64,000 nucleotides of DNA. Origin: Pseudomonadales bacterium (GTDB lineage Bacteria > Pseudomonadota > Gammaproteobacteria > Pseudomonadales > JAHRWD01). Made by a program: the position numbers and the translations under genes. The stretch is taken from positions 1 to 64,000 of the forward strand of contig JARGPR010000003.1 in the NCBI GenBank assembly GCA_029210125.1. The letters run 5' to 3'. The notes under the pieces are model-generated. The model was not told the origin of the DNA. It saw only the letters and a program-made list of their open reading frames with translations, and made no database searches. Numbering within the stretch: the stretch's first letter is position 1; every line of letters begins with the position of its first letter. Shown here piece by piece: positions 1 through 7,822 of the stretch.

Positions 1-265
1 CTCCATATAGGTTATCTAACTATATAGGGTGTCTACTGTTTGTGGGTAACACGGGATATTTGATGAAGACGACGTTCCGCAAAATAGTGATGTCGTATTC
101 ATACTTTCCCAATATATACAGTGCTTTGAAAAGCTACGAGCTGACAATGTAATAATTGCACCAGGTGGATGGTATTGGTATGTAGAGGGCGGCGAAGATG
201 ACACTACTGACGAAAAAGGGATGATCAAAATCAAAACAGTTAAACCCAAGAAGCTAAAGGATTAG
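1..265 (+). pseudogene. Broken 5' copy of a tandemly duplicated small protein (unknown family)
   Basis: The frame ending in TAG at 263-265 can be read from about base 50 and encodes a C-terminal segment with the motif DEDDVPQNSDV, followed by ILSQYIQ. The next gene (273-617) carries DEDDIPQTSDV and ILSQYVA at the equivalent place, so the two are tandem paralogues. A stop (TAA, 47-49) closes this frame upstream. The third frame is open before it and reads GNTGYL just at the junction, so one missing base near 60-62 would join the two into GYLDEDDVP. I infer a single-base frameshift (decay or sequencing error). The start lies outside the window. The C-terminal tail is longer than that of the neighbour and lysine-rich. 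The function is not recognised. Confidence 0.6.
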
Positions 266-272
266 TTAAATA

Positions 273-617
273 ATGCTAGATCAGCAATATACAACCAATG
301 AAAAATCCTCTACACATGATACCGTCATGCCTTTATTGAATTCTATGTATTTGGAATTTAAAGAGCTATCTAAGAAAAAGCCCGATGCAGCAGTAAGTAA
401 AAGCAAAATATCAATTGCTAATAGGCTGCTTCTTAAGGTTAGAGTTGTATTAGCGGATGAGGCTAGTCTGGAGTTCCTAGACTTACTAGATGAAGATGAT
501 ATCCCTCAAACTAGTGATGTAACTTTAATTTTGTCGCAATATGTTGCTGCTATGAAAGAATTTAGGAATAGATTTTATGGCTGGAATGGCGGTGATAATG
601 TTTGGTTTTCTGAGTGA
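273..617 (+). CDS. Unrecognised 114-aa acidic protein, intact copy of the tandem pair
   Basis: A 114-residue soluble protein with no signal peptide or membrane segment. An AAAGGA at 256-261 lies about 11 bases before the ATG and overlaps the end of the broken upstream copy, so the two were probably co-transcribed. The sequence is helical and charged in the middle (SKKKPDAAVSKSKISIANRL) and has the acidic motif LDLLDEDDIPQTSDV at about residues 69-83, shared with the upstream fragment. I cannot assign a family or function. The AT-rich composition and the degraded paralogue suggest an accessory gene. Proteins like this often occur in variable islands, but nothing in the sequence shows a defence or toxin role. 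Confidence 0.7.
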   Translation: MLDQQYTTNEKSSTHDTVMPLLNSMYLEFKELSKKKPDAAVSKSKISIANRLLLKVRVVLADEASLEFLDLLDEDDIPQTSDVTLILSQYVAAMKEFRNRFYGWNGGDNVWFSE

Positions 618-778
618 GTAGGAAAACCACCAAAACAAACGCAAAAAAAACAGCTAGGAAAAATGTGGCCAAGTCTTGCAGTCACGCATTTTCGTCTTAA
701 ATTGTTACACATAAGATTTCGCGCCTTAACCGGCTTTATGCAAAGGCACTAAACAAATTTCAAACAGGAACTAGAAAT

Positions 779-1351
779 ATGAATAAAATATATGTTTGTT
801 TTTCGCTTGTGTTTGTCTTAGCAGCTTTTTCTTATTATTTGAGAGCTGAGGAACCAAAGAACACATCAGAATTGAAAGCGGAAGCCAAAGAAATTGTCGC
901 TGTCTTTGCTGGTAATTTGAAACCTAAATTAAAGAAGGCTATTCAAGATGGTGGTTTTGAACATGCCGTAAATATATGTTCCGTAGAGGCACCAAAAATT
1001 GCCAAAAACCTGAGCGCAAAAACGGGCTGGAGTGTTAAGCGTGTAAACTTGAAGCCAAGGAATATAAATAGCGCAACCCCAGATGAATTTGAACGAGAGG
1101 TTCTTCGCCAATTTAATGAACGTCAAATTAAGGGGGAGTCACCTCCAGCCATATCGTATGCAGAAATTGTTGGTGATAAATTTAGGTTTATGAAGGCACA
1201 AGGTGTAGAGGGTCTCTGTTTAAATTGTCATGGAACATCCATACAACCTGACGTAAAAAAACTAATTTTGGAACACTATCCTGATGATGCCGCCACGGGT
1301 TATTCTTTGGGGGAAATACGGGGCGCATTTAGTTTGATAAAGAGCTTGTAA
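779..1351 (+). CDS. DUF3365 (Tll0287-like) periplasmic monoheme c-type cytochrome
   Basis: The 190-residue product starts with a hydrophobic signal sequence (roughly residues 3-22) and carries one c-type heme motif, CLNCH at residues 147-151, near the C-terminus. The central part with ICSVEAP, the NLKPRNINSATPDEFE stretch and the closing GYSLGEIRGAFS match the DUF3365 / Tll0287-like heme-binding family, often found as stand-alone periplasmic sensors or as the sensor part of signalling proteins. The start ATG is preceded by AGGAACTAGAAAT, a reasonable ribosome binding site. No electron-transfer or signalling partner lies next to it, so its role (redox or gas sensing, electron shuttle) cannot be decided here. 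Confidence 0.85.
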   Translation: MNKIYVCFSLVFVLAAFSYYLRAEEPKNTSELKAEAKEIVAVFAGNLKPKLKKAIQDGGFEHAVNICSVEAPKIAKNLSAKTGWSVKRVNLKPRNINSATPDEFEREVLRQFNERQIKGESPPAISYAEIVGDKFRFMKAQGVEGLCLNCHGTSIQPDVKKLILEHYPDDAATGYSLGEIRGAFSLIKSL

Positions 1352-1685
1352 GAAACTTTTTAATGCAACAAAGTGATGCCCTCAGCACGAGGACTCGAGT
1401 ATTTCCAGGTCTCATCAGCACGTAGGAGGGGCTATAGGCATGATGGCCAATCTACTGCAATAAACGCTGTACCGGAAAAACGCTGCATTAGCCGACACTC
1501 ATAAAAAGCAGCGGACAATAAATTTCATTCATTTTTGACTATTCATCACGATACAGCTGTTTTGTGTAGTTAATAGTATTAGAAACACTTGGCTAATTTT
1601 GGCTCGCTTTGGCTAACTAATGACAGGAGCCTAGCTATCAGCACCCAATATTGACGATACAAGAAACCCCACCCGTGCATTGATT
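1352..1685. other. Intergenic, no gene seen
   Basis: No convincing reading frame. Three TTGGCT repeats occur within about 30 bases near 1590-1615, without recognisable meaning. The region separates a rightward gene from a leftward operon, so both end here, but I see no clear hairpin with a T-tract. Confidence 0.5.
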
Positions 1686-2423
1686 TCATACTACAAAAGG
1701 TATGACCCTTTTAACACGCTTCATATATTTTACATAAGAGCCACCAAACTCCTGTACTAAATCTTTTTCTTCAAAATAGAGGCCTACAAAAATATAGATT
1801 GTGATACCTCCGGCAAACAACAAGTGACTGGTTGTAGATGCAGGTAGTGCCCACATTCCTATTAATACACCGGTTTGAATTGGGTGACGAACTATTCTGT
1901 AAAAGCCAGGCATTCTAAGCTGTGATTTAGCCTTCGGTTTACCTGTCAACAAATTGAATGTTTGACTCAACCCAAATAGCTCGAAGTGATTCAACATAAA
2001 AGTGGCGATCAATAAAAAGGCCCAGCCAAGTACCGCAACTGAACGAATAATCAGCGCGACCATTTCTGAATCTACATTCCAAATGACGCTGCCAAATGGT
2101 ACCCATAGGTAACACATGCCAACTATCACTAACGCTGTACTTAAAACATAGGTTGATCGTTCCATACTAGGGTGTATATATTGAGTCAGCCACTGCTTAA
2201 ATGAGGCTCGTGCCATCACGCTATGCTGTATTCCAAACAAGCTAATGGCAAGCACATTGATCAATACCGCCTGTAATGGAGATTCTATATCCACCAATGT
2301 ATTAACCGTTTTACCGAGAAAAATATCATTGACGAAAAATATAAAAAAGATCAGTGATGCAACACCCGCAGCGTAGCAAATGAGCGAGTAAACAAAGCAC
2401 AAAAATCGTTTTGTATTACTCAT
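1686..2423 (-). CDS. mddA: MddA-like S-methyltransferase (NnrU/isoprenylcysteine methyltransferase fold)
   Basis: An integral membrane protein with about five hydrophobic segments. It contains QHSVMAR after the second segment, ERSTYVL, NHFELFGL, the RHPIQTG motif typical of NnrU/ICMT-type methyltransferases, and a closing FEEKDLVQEFG. The segment order and these motifs match methanethiol S-methyltransferase MddA, which uses S-adenosylmethionine to convert methanethiol to dimethyl sulfide. MddA is the best family match; substrate specificity cannot be read from sequence and a general thiol or protein methyltransferase remains possible. I chose the internal ATG at 2423 rather than the one at 2441, because AAGGTGGG lies just upstream. 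It then overlaps the stop of the OsmC gene by 8 bases, implying translational coupling. Confidence 0.75.
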   Translation of the reverse strand: MSNTKRFLCFVYSLICYAAGVASLIFFIFFVNDIFLGKTVNTLVDIESPLQAVLINVLAISLFGIQHSVMARASFKQWLTQYIHPSMERSTYVLSTALVIVGMCYLWVPFGSVIWNVDSEMVALIIRSVAVLGWAFLLIATFMLNHFELFGLSQTFNLLTGKPKAKSQLRMPGFYRIVRHPIQTGVLIGMWALPASTTSHLLFAGGITIYIFVGLYFEEKDLVQEFGGSYVKYMKRVKRVIPFVV

Positions 2424-2991
2424 GTTGCCCACCTTCTGCATTGCTTTTTGTGGATGGAATATTTGTTTGAAATTGCGTGGTAATTTCCACTGCAGATTTG
2501 AGTGTTTGCAATATTACACAACAATATTCGGCACGCTGATGCAACAGATCGATTGCTCTTTCACTGGAGCCTTCTACAGCATTCAATACAGTCGAGATGT
2601 GCATTTTTTGAAACCCAACCGGGACGTTTGGATCAACACATAGCGTTCCACGAACATCTACAACCGCGCTTACCTGAACCTCTAACGCTAACAATTCAAG
2701 CCCCAGATGATTTGCAATAATACGAATGGTAGAGTCCATGCAGCTCGCCAGGGCTGCGCAAAGTATATCCCCCGGCACCGGGCCATCACTTTCGCCACCA
2801 ACCGCCGAATGTACAGCAATGGGGATAGTGTGATTACCAGCGGTTACTGCTCCCTTCAATGGGTCATCTATTTGAGGCTGGGCACAGCGGCTACTCGCGA
2901 AGTCTGTGGTTATCGCTTTTTGAGGATTCTGGGTATAGCTTGCTACCAATGGCGCCTGACGCTTAGCCATTAGGCTCGGTGAAGAATTCAT
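2416..2991 (-). CDS. OsmC/Ohr family protein
   Basis: A 191-residue cytosolic protein with the two cysteine sites of the OsmC/Ohr family: C84 in ALASCMDST, at the start of the long central helix, and the AEYCC pair at about 157-158. Family members reduce organic or fatty-acid hydroperoxides, or are poorly defined thiol-dependent proteins. The ordering (long N-terminal extension, PVPGDILCAALASCMD) suits the OsmC-like rather than the classic Ohr subgroup. It is the first gene of a two-gene leftward operon with the MddA-like methyltransferase. The pair suggests sulfur, thiol or peroxide detoxification, but that link is inference. Confidence 0.85.
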   Translation of the reverse strand: MNSSPSLMAKRQAPLVASYTQNPQKAITTDFASSRCAQPQIDDPLKGAVTAGNHTIPIAVHSAVGGESDGPVPGDILCAALASCMDSTIRIIANHLGLELLALEVQVSAVVDVRGTLCVDPNVPVGFQKMHISTVLNAVEGSSERAIDLLHQRAEYCCVILQTLKSAVEITTQFQTNIPSTKSNAEGGQHE

Positions 2992-3098
2992 GATTAGCTC
3001 CTGAGTGAAATGAGTTCACTCTATAGGCGCTATATTGGTTCTGGCGGCCCGCTATGCTGGATATAGCAAGAGATGGATTATTATTTTTGGACTAACTG

Positions 3099-4526
3099 CT
3101 AATCCCGGGTTTGCCAATGAAGTTCTGATGGCGCGTTGTAGCTACAAAATTGTCCGGTACGAATGGATTGATTGAAGTGGTCGGCTAGCGCTGGATGTAC
3201 CGCCCCAATACGCTCAATACTACTGCGTATTCTTGCAGAGATGGATTTTCGTGCACGTTCGTCATCAGAGCTAAATACACGTTGTCGACCCGACAAACCA
3301 AGCGCCTGATTGAGTGCATCGTTCAGCGCATCCTGTTCCTGCTCCAGATCCTGGTAGAGTCCATCATCACCAGCTTGCGAGGCTTCGATCTTTTCATCTT
3401 TCAATTCAGCAAGTCTCTGTCGATATTCTTTTAGGGCCTGTTTATCCAGTAGCTCCGTCTGATTTATGTTCATCCCTGTAGGCCCGTTTTCACCCGTTGC
3501 GAGAAACCTTACATGAAGCTCCTGGCCTGGGTTTGCAATCAACGATGCAAGATCGTGCAGCCCCAACATGTCTTTGATATGAACCGTCTTCTGGTTATAA
3601 CTCAATGTCCAGAAATCACCAGAACAAATAAATTGGTTCACGTTTATTTTGTTCGGCAACTGGTAAGCTTCTGTGAACGACAATATTGCCTTCACAAAAT
3701 GCTCAGCTTCCACACCAATCCATGGAAGATGGGCCCGCCCTTCAATACTCTTAAATTCTGCATTTGGAATCATCGCTGCTAACTGTCTGCCAGCATCCAT
3801 TGACACGGTTTTATCTTTATTTCTGTGCAGAACCAGGGTGGGTTTAATCAGTTTTTTTGCCGTCTCTTTGACGTCCATTTCAAAAGTAAGTTTGAGCAAG
3901 GAACAAGCCATATTAGAGGAAGCAGAGTTCTTGTGCGTTTTTCCCATAACCTTGCGCTGTTCGGTGATCATATCCGGATCAAAAAGATCAATGATAGCTT
4001 TTGCACCCACACCCCAATGAGCCAGGACTAATGCGCACAATGCCTGCTGAATATCGTCATTTCCAATATCATTACCATCTACAAATGAACCAATAAAAAC
4101 CAGTTTATCGATACGATGGGGATAACGGTGTGCGTATACAACTGCCGCAGGGCCACCACAGGATATGCCCAACAAAGAGCAGTTTTTAATCCCTATATGT
4201 TCGATCAGTTCAGCAAGAATTTTTACTTCATCCTCAAGTTCAAAACTTACTCTTTCTCGATTACTGAGCCCTGTACCGGGGCGATCGTAACGGACAATCG
4301 TATGATGTTCAGCTAGCGCCTCGAAGAAGTGACGGTAGTCTTCACTTTGCCAGTCTAGCTCTAAATGACTCACCCACCAGGCCGGCACCACCAAATATGG
4401 CCCCGCACCATGAACCGCATAGGCAATGCTTTCGCCAACAGAAGAAGTAAAGAATTTTATTTTTGGTTGATTCAATTCTAGCCGTCTCCCCTGGCAATGA
4501 AGCACAGTTACTCTCGGGTCAAACAA
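3099..4526 (-). CDS. Alpha/beta-hydrolase fused to an AAA/adenylate-cyclase-regulator type C-terminal domain
   Basis: 475 residues in two parts. Residues about 25-285 are an alpha/beta-hydrolase: HGAGPYLVVPAWW gives the oxyanion region, S122 sits in the nucleophile elbow GISCGG, D238 in NKDKTV and H266 in GRAHLPW complete a plausible catalytic triad. Residues about 300-470 form a separate charged domain: a WTLSY strand, DMLGLHDLASLIANPGQELH, a long helical stretch with QEQDALNDALNQALGL, then DDERARKSISARIRSSIERI, HPALADHF and TGQFCSY. This arrangement is familiar to me from the C-terminal region of large AAA/adenylate-cyclase-type regulators, where its role is not understood. The enzyme's substrate is unknown; a signalling or regulatory hydrolase is my inference. 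It is a single-gene unit. Confidence 0.75.
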   Translation of the reverse strand: MFDPRVTVLHCQGRRLELNQPKIKFFTSSVGESIAYAVHGAGPYLVVPAWWVSHLELDWQSEDYRHFFEALAEHHTIVRYDRPGTGLSNRERVSFELEDEVKILAELIEHIGIKNCSLLGISCGGPAAVVYAHRYPHRIDKLVFIGSFVDGNDIGNDDIQQALCALVLAHWGVGAKAIIDLFDPDMITEQRKVMGKTHKNSASSNMACSLLKLTFEMDVKETAKKLIKPTLVLHRNKDKTVSMDAGRQLAAMIPNAEFKSIEGRAHLPWIGVEAEHFVKAILSFTEAYQLPNKINVNQFICSGDFWTLSYNQKTVHIKDMLGLHDLASLIANPGQELHVRFLATGENGPTGMNINQTELLDKQALKEYRQRLAELKDEKIEASQAGDDGLYQDLEQEQDALNDALNQALGLSGRQRVFSSDDERARKSISARIRSSIERIGAVHPALADHFNQSIRTGQFCSYNAPSELHWQTRD

Positions 4527-4944
4527 CGTATTTAGGATATGCGATATTTGTGCTAGCTACCGATATCTCACTGATATTGATCATAGCATGCAGGTTGACC
4601 TTAGGCATGAAGCCCTACTAAGTAGAGCCCCACTCATGACACATGATAAAGCATCGCTTAACGACAGTGGGCGCACAATTCAAACCTGCATATTACTTTG
4701 CGGCCCAACCTAAATAACATCTGCGCCGGGCGCCGCATCAGAACCATAACGACAAGAAAAATTGATAAAGAGTGTGGATTTAATAAAACATCGGCGGTGG
4801 TGATATCGCTCCCCATCGCCTGAATTCACACGTTAAAAGGCGAGGTTACTCATGCCCTGAGATTTTGGATTAACGTGGACTTATACCTAAATCCAATAGT
4901 TCACCTACTACTTCATTCCACATTCCACCCCTCGAGCTTCCTAC
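4527..4944. other. Intergenic, no intact gene seen
   Basis: A stretch with no supportable reading frame. It lies between the start of the leftward hydrolase gene and the decayed glutathione S-transferase remnant. It may hold the promoter of the hydrolase gene and further decayed sequence, but I recognise nothing specific. Confidence 0.4.
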
Positions 4945-5184
4945 ATGATTGACCTATACAGTTCAGCCACCCCCCAACGGTCGTATTGCGGATATGGCGA
5001 CCTGGCCCTGGGTAAATATTTTCGAATGGTGGGCATCTCAATTGATGGCCTCGACAACCTAAAGGCCTGGCTGGCGAGAGTTGGCGAACGGCCTGCGGTG
5101 ATCAGGGGTAGTAATACGCCAAAACGAGAACCTAAGCGAGGGGAAGATATTGTCGCCAGTTCGATTCGAACGATGTTGGTTTAA
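4945..5184 (+). pseudogene. Internally deleted glutathione S-transferase remnant
   Basis: A 79-codon frame that begins like a glutathione S-transferase (MIDLYSSATPQRS, the first beta strand and loop of the thioredoxin-like domain) but then passes within about ten residues to a GST C-terminal end: GLDNLKAWLARVGERPAV, followed by RGSNTPK. Normal GSTs are about 200-220 residues, so roughly 130 residues of the middle, including the glutathione site and most of the helical domain, are missing. The reading frame is kept across the join. I read this as an internal deletion that left both gene ends. It is unlikely to be an active enzyme. It ends about 30 bases from the 3' end of recG. Confidence 0.6.
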
Positions 5185-5212
5185 CCGCATCGTTGCCCGA
5201 ATAAGCAGCCTA

Positions 5213-7303
5213 TTAGACGTTGCCGTATTGCTCCGCTGCTCCGAGCCATCGGTGAATGAGCGCATCGGTACGTCGGGGCTGATTTTCCATAAGCTCAATT
5301 GCTGCCCGTTTTACCTCCGGTAGAAGACCCTGATCCCTGACCAGATCAGCAATTCTAAACTGCAACTCGCCGGTTTGGCGGGTACCTAATACTTCTCCAG
5401 GGCCACGTAGTTCCAGATCCTTTTCCGCGATAATAAAACCGTCTGAAGTTTCCCGCATTACTTTTAGACGCTCTTTGCCGTGCTCTGATAATGGCGCGTG
5501 GTATAGCAACAGGCAAAAGCTTTCTGCATCTCCACGACCTACCCGGCCACGCAGTTGGTGAAGTTGAGCTAGCCCCAACCGTTCGGGATTTTCTATCACC
5601 ATCAGGCTTGCATTAGGCACATCGACACCGACTTCAATAACGGTGGTCGCTACCAACAGGTCGATTCGATTCGCTTTAAACTGATCCATCACTTCGGATT
5701 TTTCTACTGCCTTGAGGCGGCCATGAATCAGGCCGATGCGTAGATTTGGCAATGCGGCCTGAAGGTTAATCAGGGTATCTTCGGCGGCCTGGCACTGCAG
5801 GTTTTCTGACTCTTCGATAAGTGTGCAGACCCAGTAAACCTGCCGTCCCTGATTACAGATATTTTGAATTCGCTCGACTACTTCATCGCGCCTTTTGTCG
5901 CTCAAAACCAGAGTTGTCACGGGTTTTCGTCCCGGAGGTAGCCCGTCGATCACAGAGAAATCCAGATCGGCATAGGCGCTCATAGCAAGCGTTCGCGGGA
6001 TGGGTGTTGCGGTCATGATCAGTTGATGGGGGTAGTAATTCCCTTCGCTACCTTTATCGCGCAGCTCCAGCCGTTGATGCACTCCAAAACGATGCTGCTC
6101 ATCGATGATCACCAAACCGAGCTGATGATATTCAACACTTTCTTGGAACAATGCATGGGTGCCGATCAGAATAGATATCTGCCCGTTGGCAAGTTGTTCG
6201 AGTATCTCTCGTCGTGCTTTTGCTCGGGTTTTACCCGTTAGAAGCGCCACCTCAAAACCCAGGGGCTGGAACCAATTGCTGAAGCTGAGCCGGTGTTGCT
6301 CTGCAAGGATCTCGGTGGGTGCCATTAAGGCTACCTGATATCCGTTAGCCACTGCTTGCAGCGCGGCTAACGCTGATACCGCAGTTTTACCGGAGCCAAC
6401 ATCACCCTGTAGTAGCCTCAGCATCGGCTTTGGTTGTGCAAGGTCATTGGATATTTCAGTAACACAACGAGCCTGAGCTGCGGTTAGCTCGAACCCCAGT
6501 TGCTGCTTAAAGATTTCAGCCTGGGCCACGGGCGACGACAAAACCGCCGCGCGATGAACTCTAATACGATTACGATTGCGGATAAGCGTCAGATGATGTG
6601 CCAATAATTCTTCGAATGCTAACCGCTGTTGTGCCGGATGTTCACCTTCGTCCAACTGCTGTAACGATGCGTTTTGAGGCGGGTGGTGCAGATATATCAG
6701 TGATTCTTTTAGCCCCAGCATTCCCAGCTTTTGAGTCAATGGTTGGGGTAACAGCTCTGGTAATTCGCCGGACTTTTCCAGCGTGTTGATCGCTGCGGAA
6801 ACAAAAGCACGTAGGCGTTTCTGAGATAAACCTTCGGTGGCGGGGTAGATTGGGGTTAAACGGTCATCTAAAACAGGTTCTGCATCATCTGCTATCAAAC
6901 TGAATTCTGGGTGATAGATCTCCAGGCCACTGCTGCCGCGCCTGGCTTCACCATAGCAAAGTAATTTAGCACCCGACTGTAGTTGGATCTGTTGTGATTT
7001 GCTGAAGTGGAAGAATCTCAGGGTTACGGTACCGGTGTCATCCCGCAAACGACATAGCAGACTGCGGCGCCGGCCAAACACAACGTCCGATCCCCTGGAG
7101 TAGCCGCAGATTACCGCATCGCGGTTTGGCTGTAGCGCACCAATGGGTGTTATACGGGTACGATCTTGATAGCGAAACGGCAGGTGAAAAATCAGATCCT
7201 GCAGGGTATGGATGCCGATCTGAGCGAACTTTTCAGCGAGTTTTGGCCCCACTCCTGAGAGCGAGGAAACGGGTAATTCAGTAAGGGAGCGGCCTTTACT
7301 CAT
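5213..7303 (-). CDS. recG: ATP-dependent DNA helicase RecG
   Basis: 696 residues, the usual RecG size. The N-terminal wedge/OB region (about 1-200) begins with a helix-hairpin-helix-like stretch (LSGVGPKLAEKFAQIGI). The helicase core has Walker A GDVGSGKT, the DEQHRFG box (motif II), TATPIPRT (motif III) and, in the second RecA-like lobe, HGRLKAVEKSEVM and QLRGRVGRG (motif VI). RecG remodels stalled replication forks and branch-migrates Holliday junctions. It is the last gene of the leftward block and follows ridA with a gap of about 33 bases. The neighbourhood matches Pseudomonas-type synteny. Confidence 0.97.
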   Translation of the reverse strand: MSKGRSLTELPVSSLSGVGPKLAEKFAQIGIHTLQDLIFHLPFRYQDRTRITPIGALQPNRDAVICGYSRGSDVVFGRRRSLLCRLRDDTGTVTLRFFHFSKSQQIQLQSGAKLLCYGEARRGSSGLEIYHPEFSLIADDAEPVLDDRLTPIYPATEGLSQKRLRAFVSAAINTLEKSGELPELLPQPLTQKLGMLGLKESLIYLHHPPQNASLQQLDEGEHPAQQRLAFEELLAHHLTLIRNRNRIRVHRAAVLSSPVAQAEIFKQQLGFELTAAQARCVTEISNDLAQPKPMLRLLQGDVGSGKTAVSALAALQAVANGYQVALMAPTEILAEQHRLSFSNWFQPLGFEVALLTGKTRAKARREILEQLANGQISILIGTHALFQESVEYHQLGLVIIDEQHRFGVHQRLELRDKGSEGNYYPHQLIMTATPIPRTLAMSAYADLDFSVIDGLPPGRKPVTTLVLSDKRRDEVVERIQNICNQGRQVYWVCTLIEESENLQCQAAEDTLINLQAALPNLRIGLIHGRLKAVEKSEVMDQFKANRIDLLVATTVIEVGVDVPNASLMVIENPERLGLAQLHQLRGRVGRGDAESFCLLLYHAPLSEHGKERLKVMRETSDGFIIAEKDLELRGPGEVLGTRQTGELQFRIADLVRDQGLLPEVKRAAIELMENQPRRTDALIHRWLGAAEQYGNV

Positions 7304-7336
7304 TCGTTTGGCTGCCGCTGATCCAGAGCGCTTAAG

Positions 7337-7726
7337 TTAACGCTCGAGGGAGATAACGGCGTCCATCTCAACCGCGACAGCTTTGGGTAAGGAAGCTACA
7401 CCCACCGCAGCACGGGCTGGATAGGGCTGACTGAAATAACGTGCCATCACTTCGTTTACCAGCGCGAAATTGCCAAGGTCGGTTAGGAATATGTTTAGTT
7501 TGACAATTTGATCCAGTGTCGCGCCGGCCGCATCAGCCACTGCTTTGAGGTTTTCAAATACCTGCACGATATGCTGCTCGATATCTCCGGGGACGATTTC
7601 CATGGTTTTTGGATCAAGTGGAATCTGACCGGAAAGGTAAATGGTTGTACCGACACGCACGGCCTGGGAGTAGGTTCCGATCGCTGCTGGAGCCAAATCG
7701 GTTGCGATAACTTGTTTGTTGTTCAT
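7337..7726 (-). CDS. ridA: RidA family reactive intermediate/imine deaminase
   Basis: 129 residues, the full length of the RidA/YjgF/TdcF family. It shows the typical opening [17 protein letters not shown], the LSGQIPLDP motif, VEMDAVI at the end, and the arginine in [13 protein letters not shown] that binds the substrate carboxylate in characterised RidA proteins. RidA hydrolyses 2-aminoacrylate and related enamines formed by PLP enzymes, protecting against their damage. It lies between spoT and recG in the same direction, as in many gammaproteobacteria. Confidence 0.95.
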   Translation of the reverse strand: MNNKQVIATDLAPAAIGTYSQAVRVGTTIYLSGQIPLDPKTMEIVPGDIEQHIVQVFENLKAVADAAGATLDQIVKLNIFLTDLGNFALVNEVMARYFSQPYPARAAVGVASLPKAVAVEMDAVISLER

Positions 7727-7822
7727 GGATGGTCTCGGAGTATTAAATAAAGAGTTCGACCCGCACTGGATCTAGAAACACAGAAAATTGATAACAGGTT
7801 TTGAACCCACAGCAGCCGGTTT

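Noticed and set aside
1352-1685. Attachment site or integrase remnant
   Set aside because: Short TTGGCT repeats were seen but no tRNA end, integrase or direct repeat pair supports it.
3673-4020. Plus-strand frame of 115 codons
   Set aside because: Antisense to the well-supported hydrolase gene; no ribosome binding site or homology visible.
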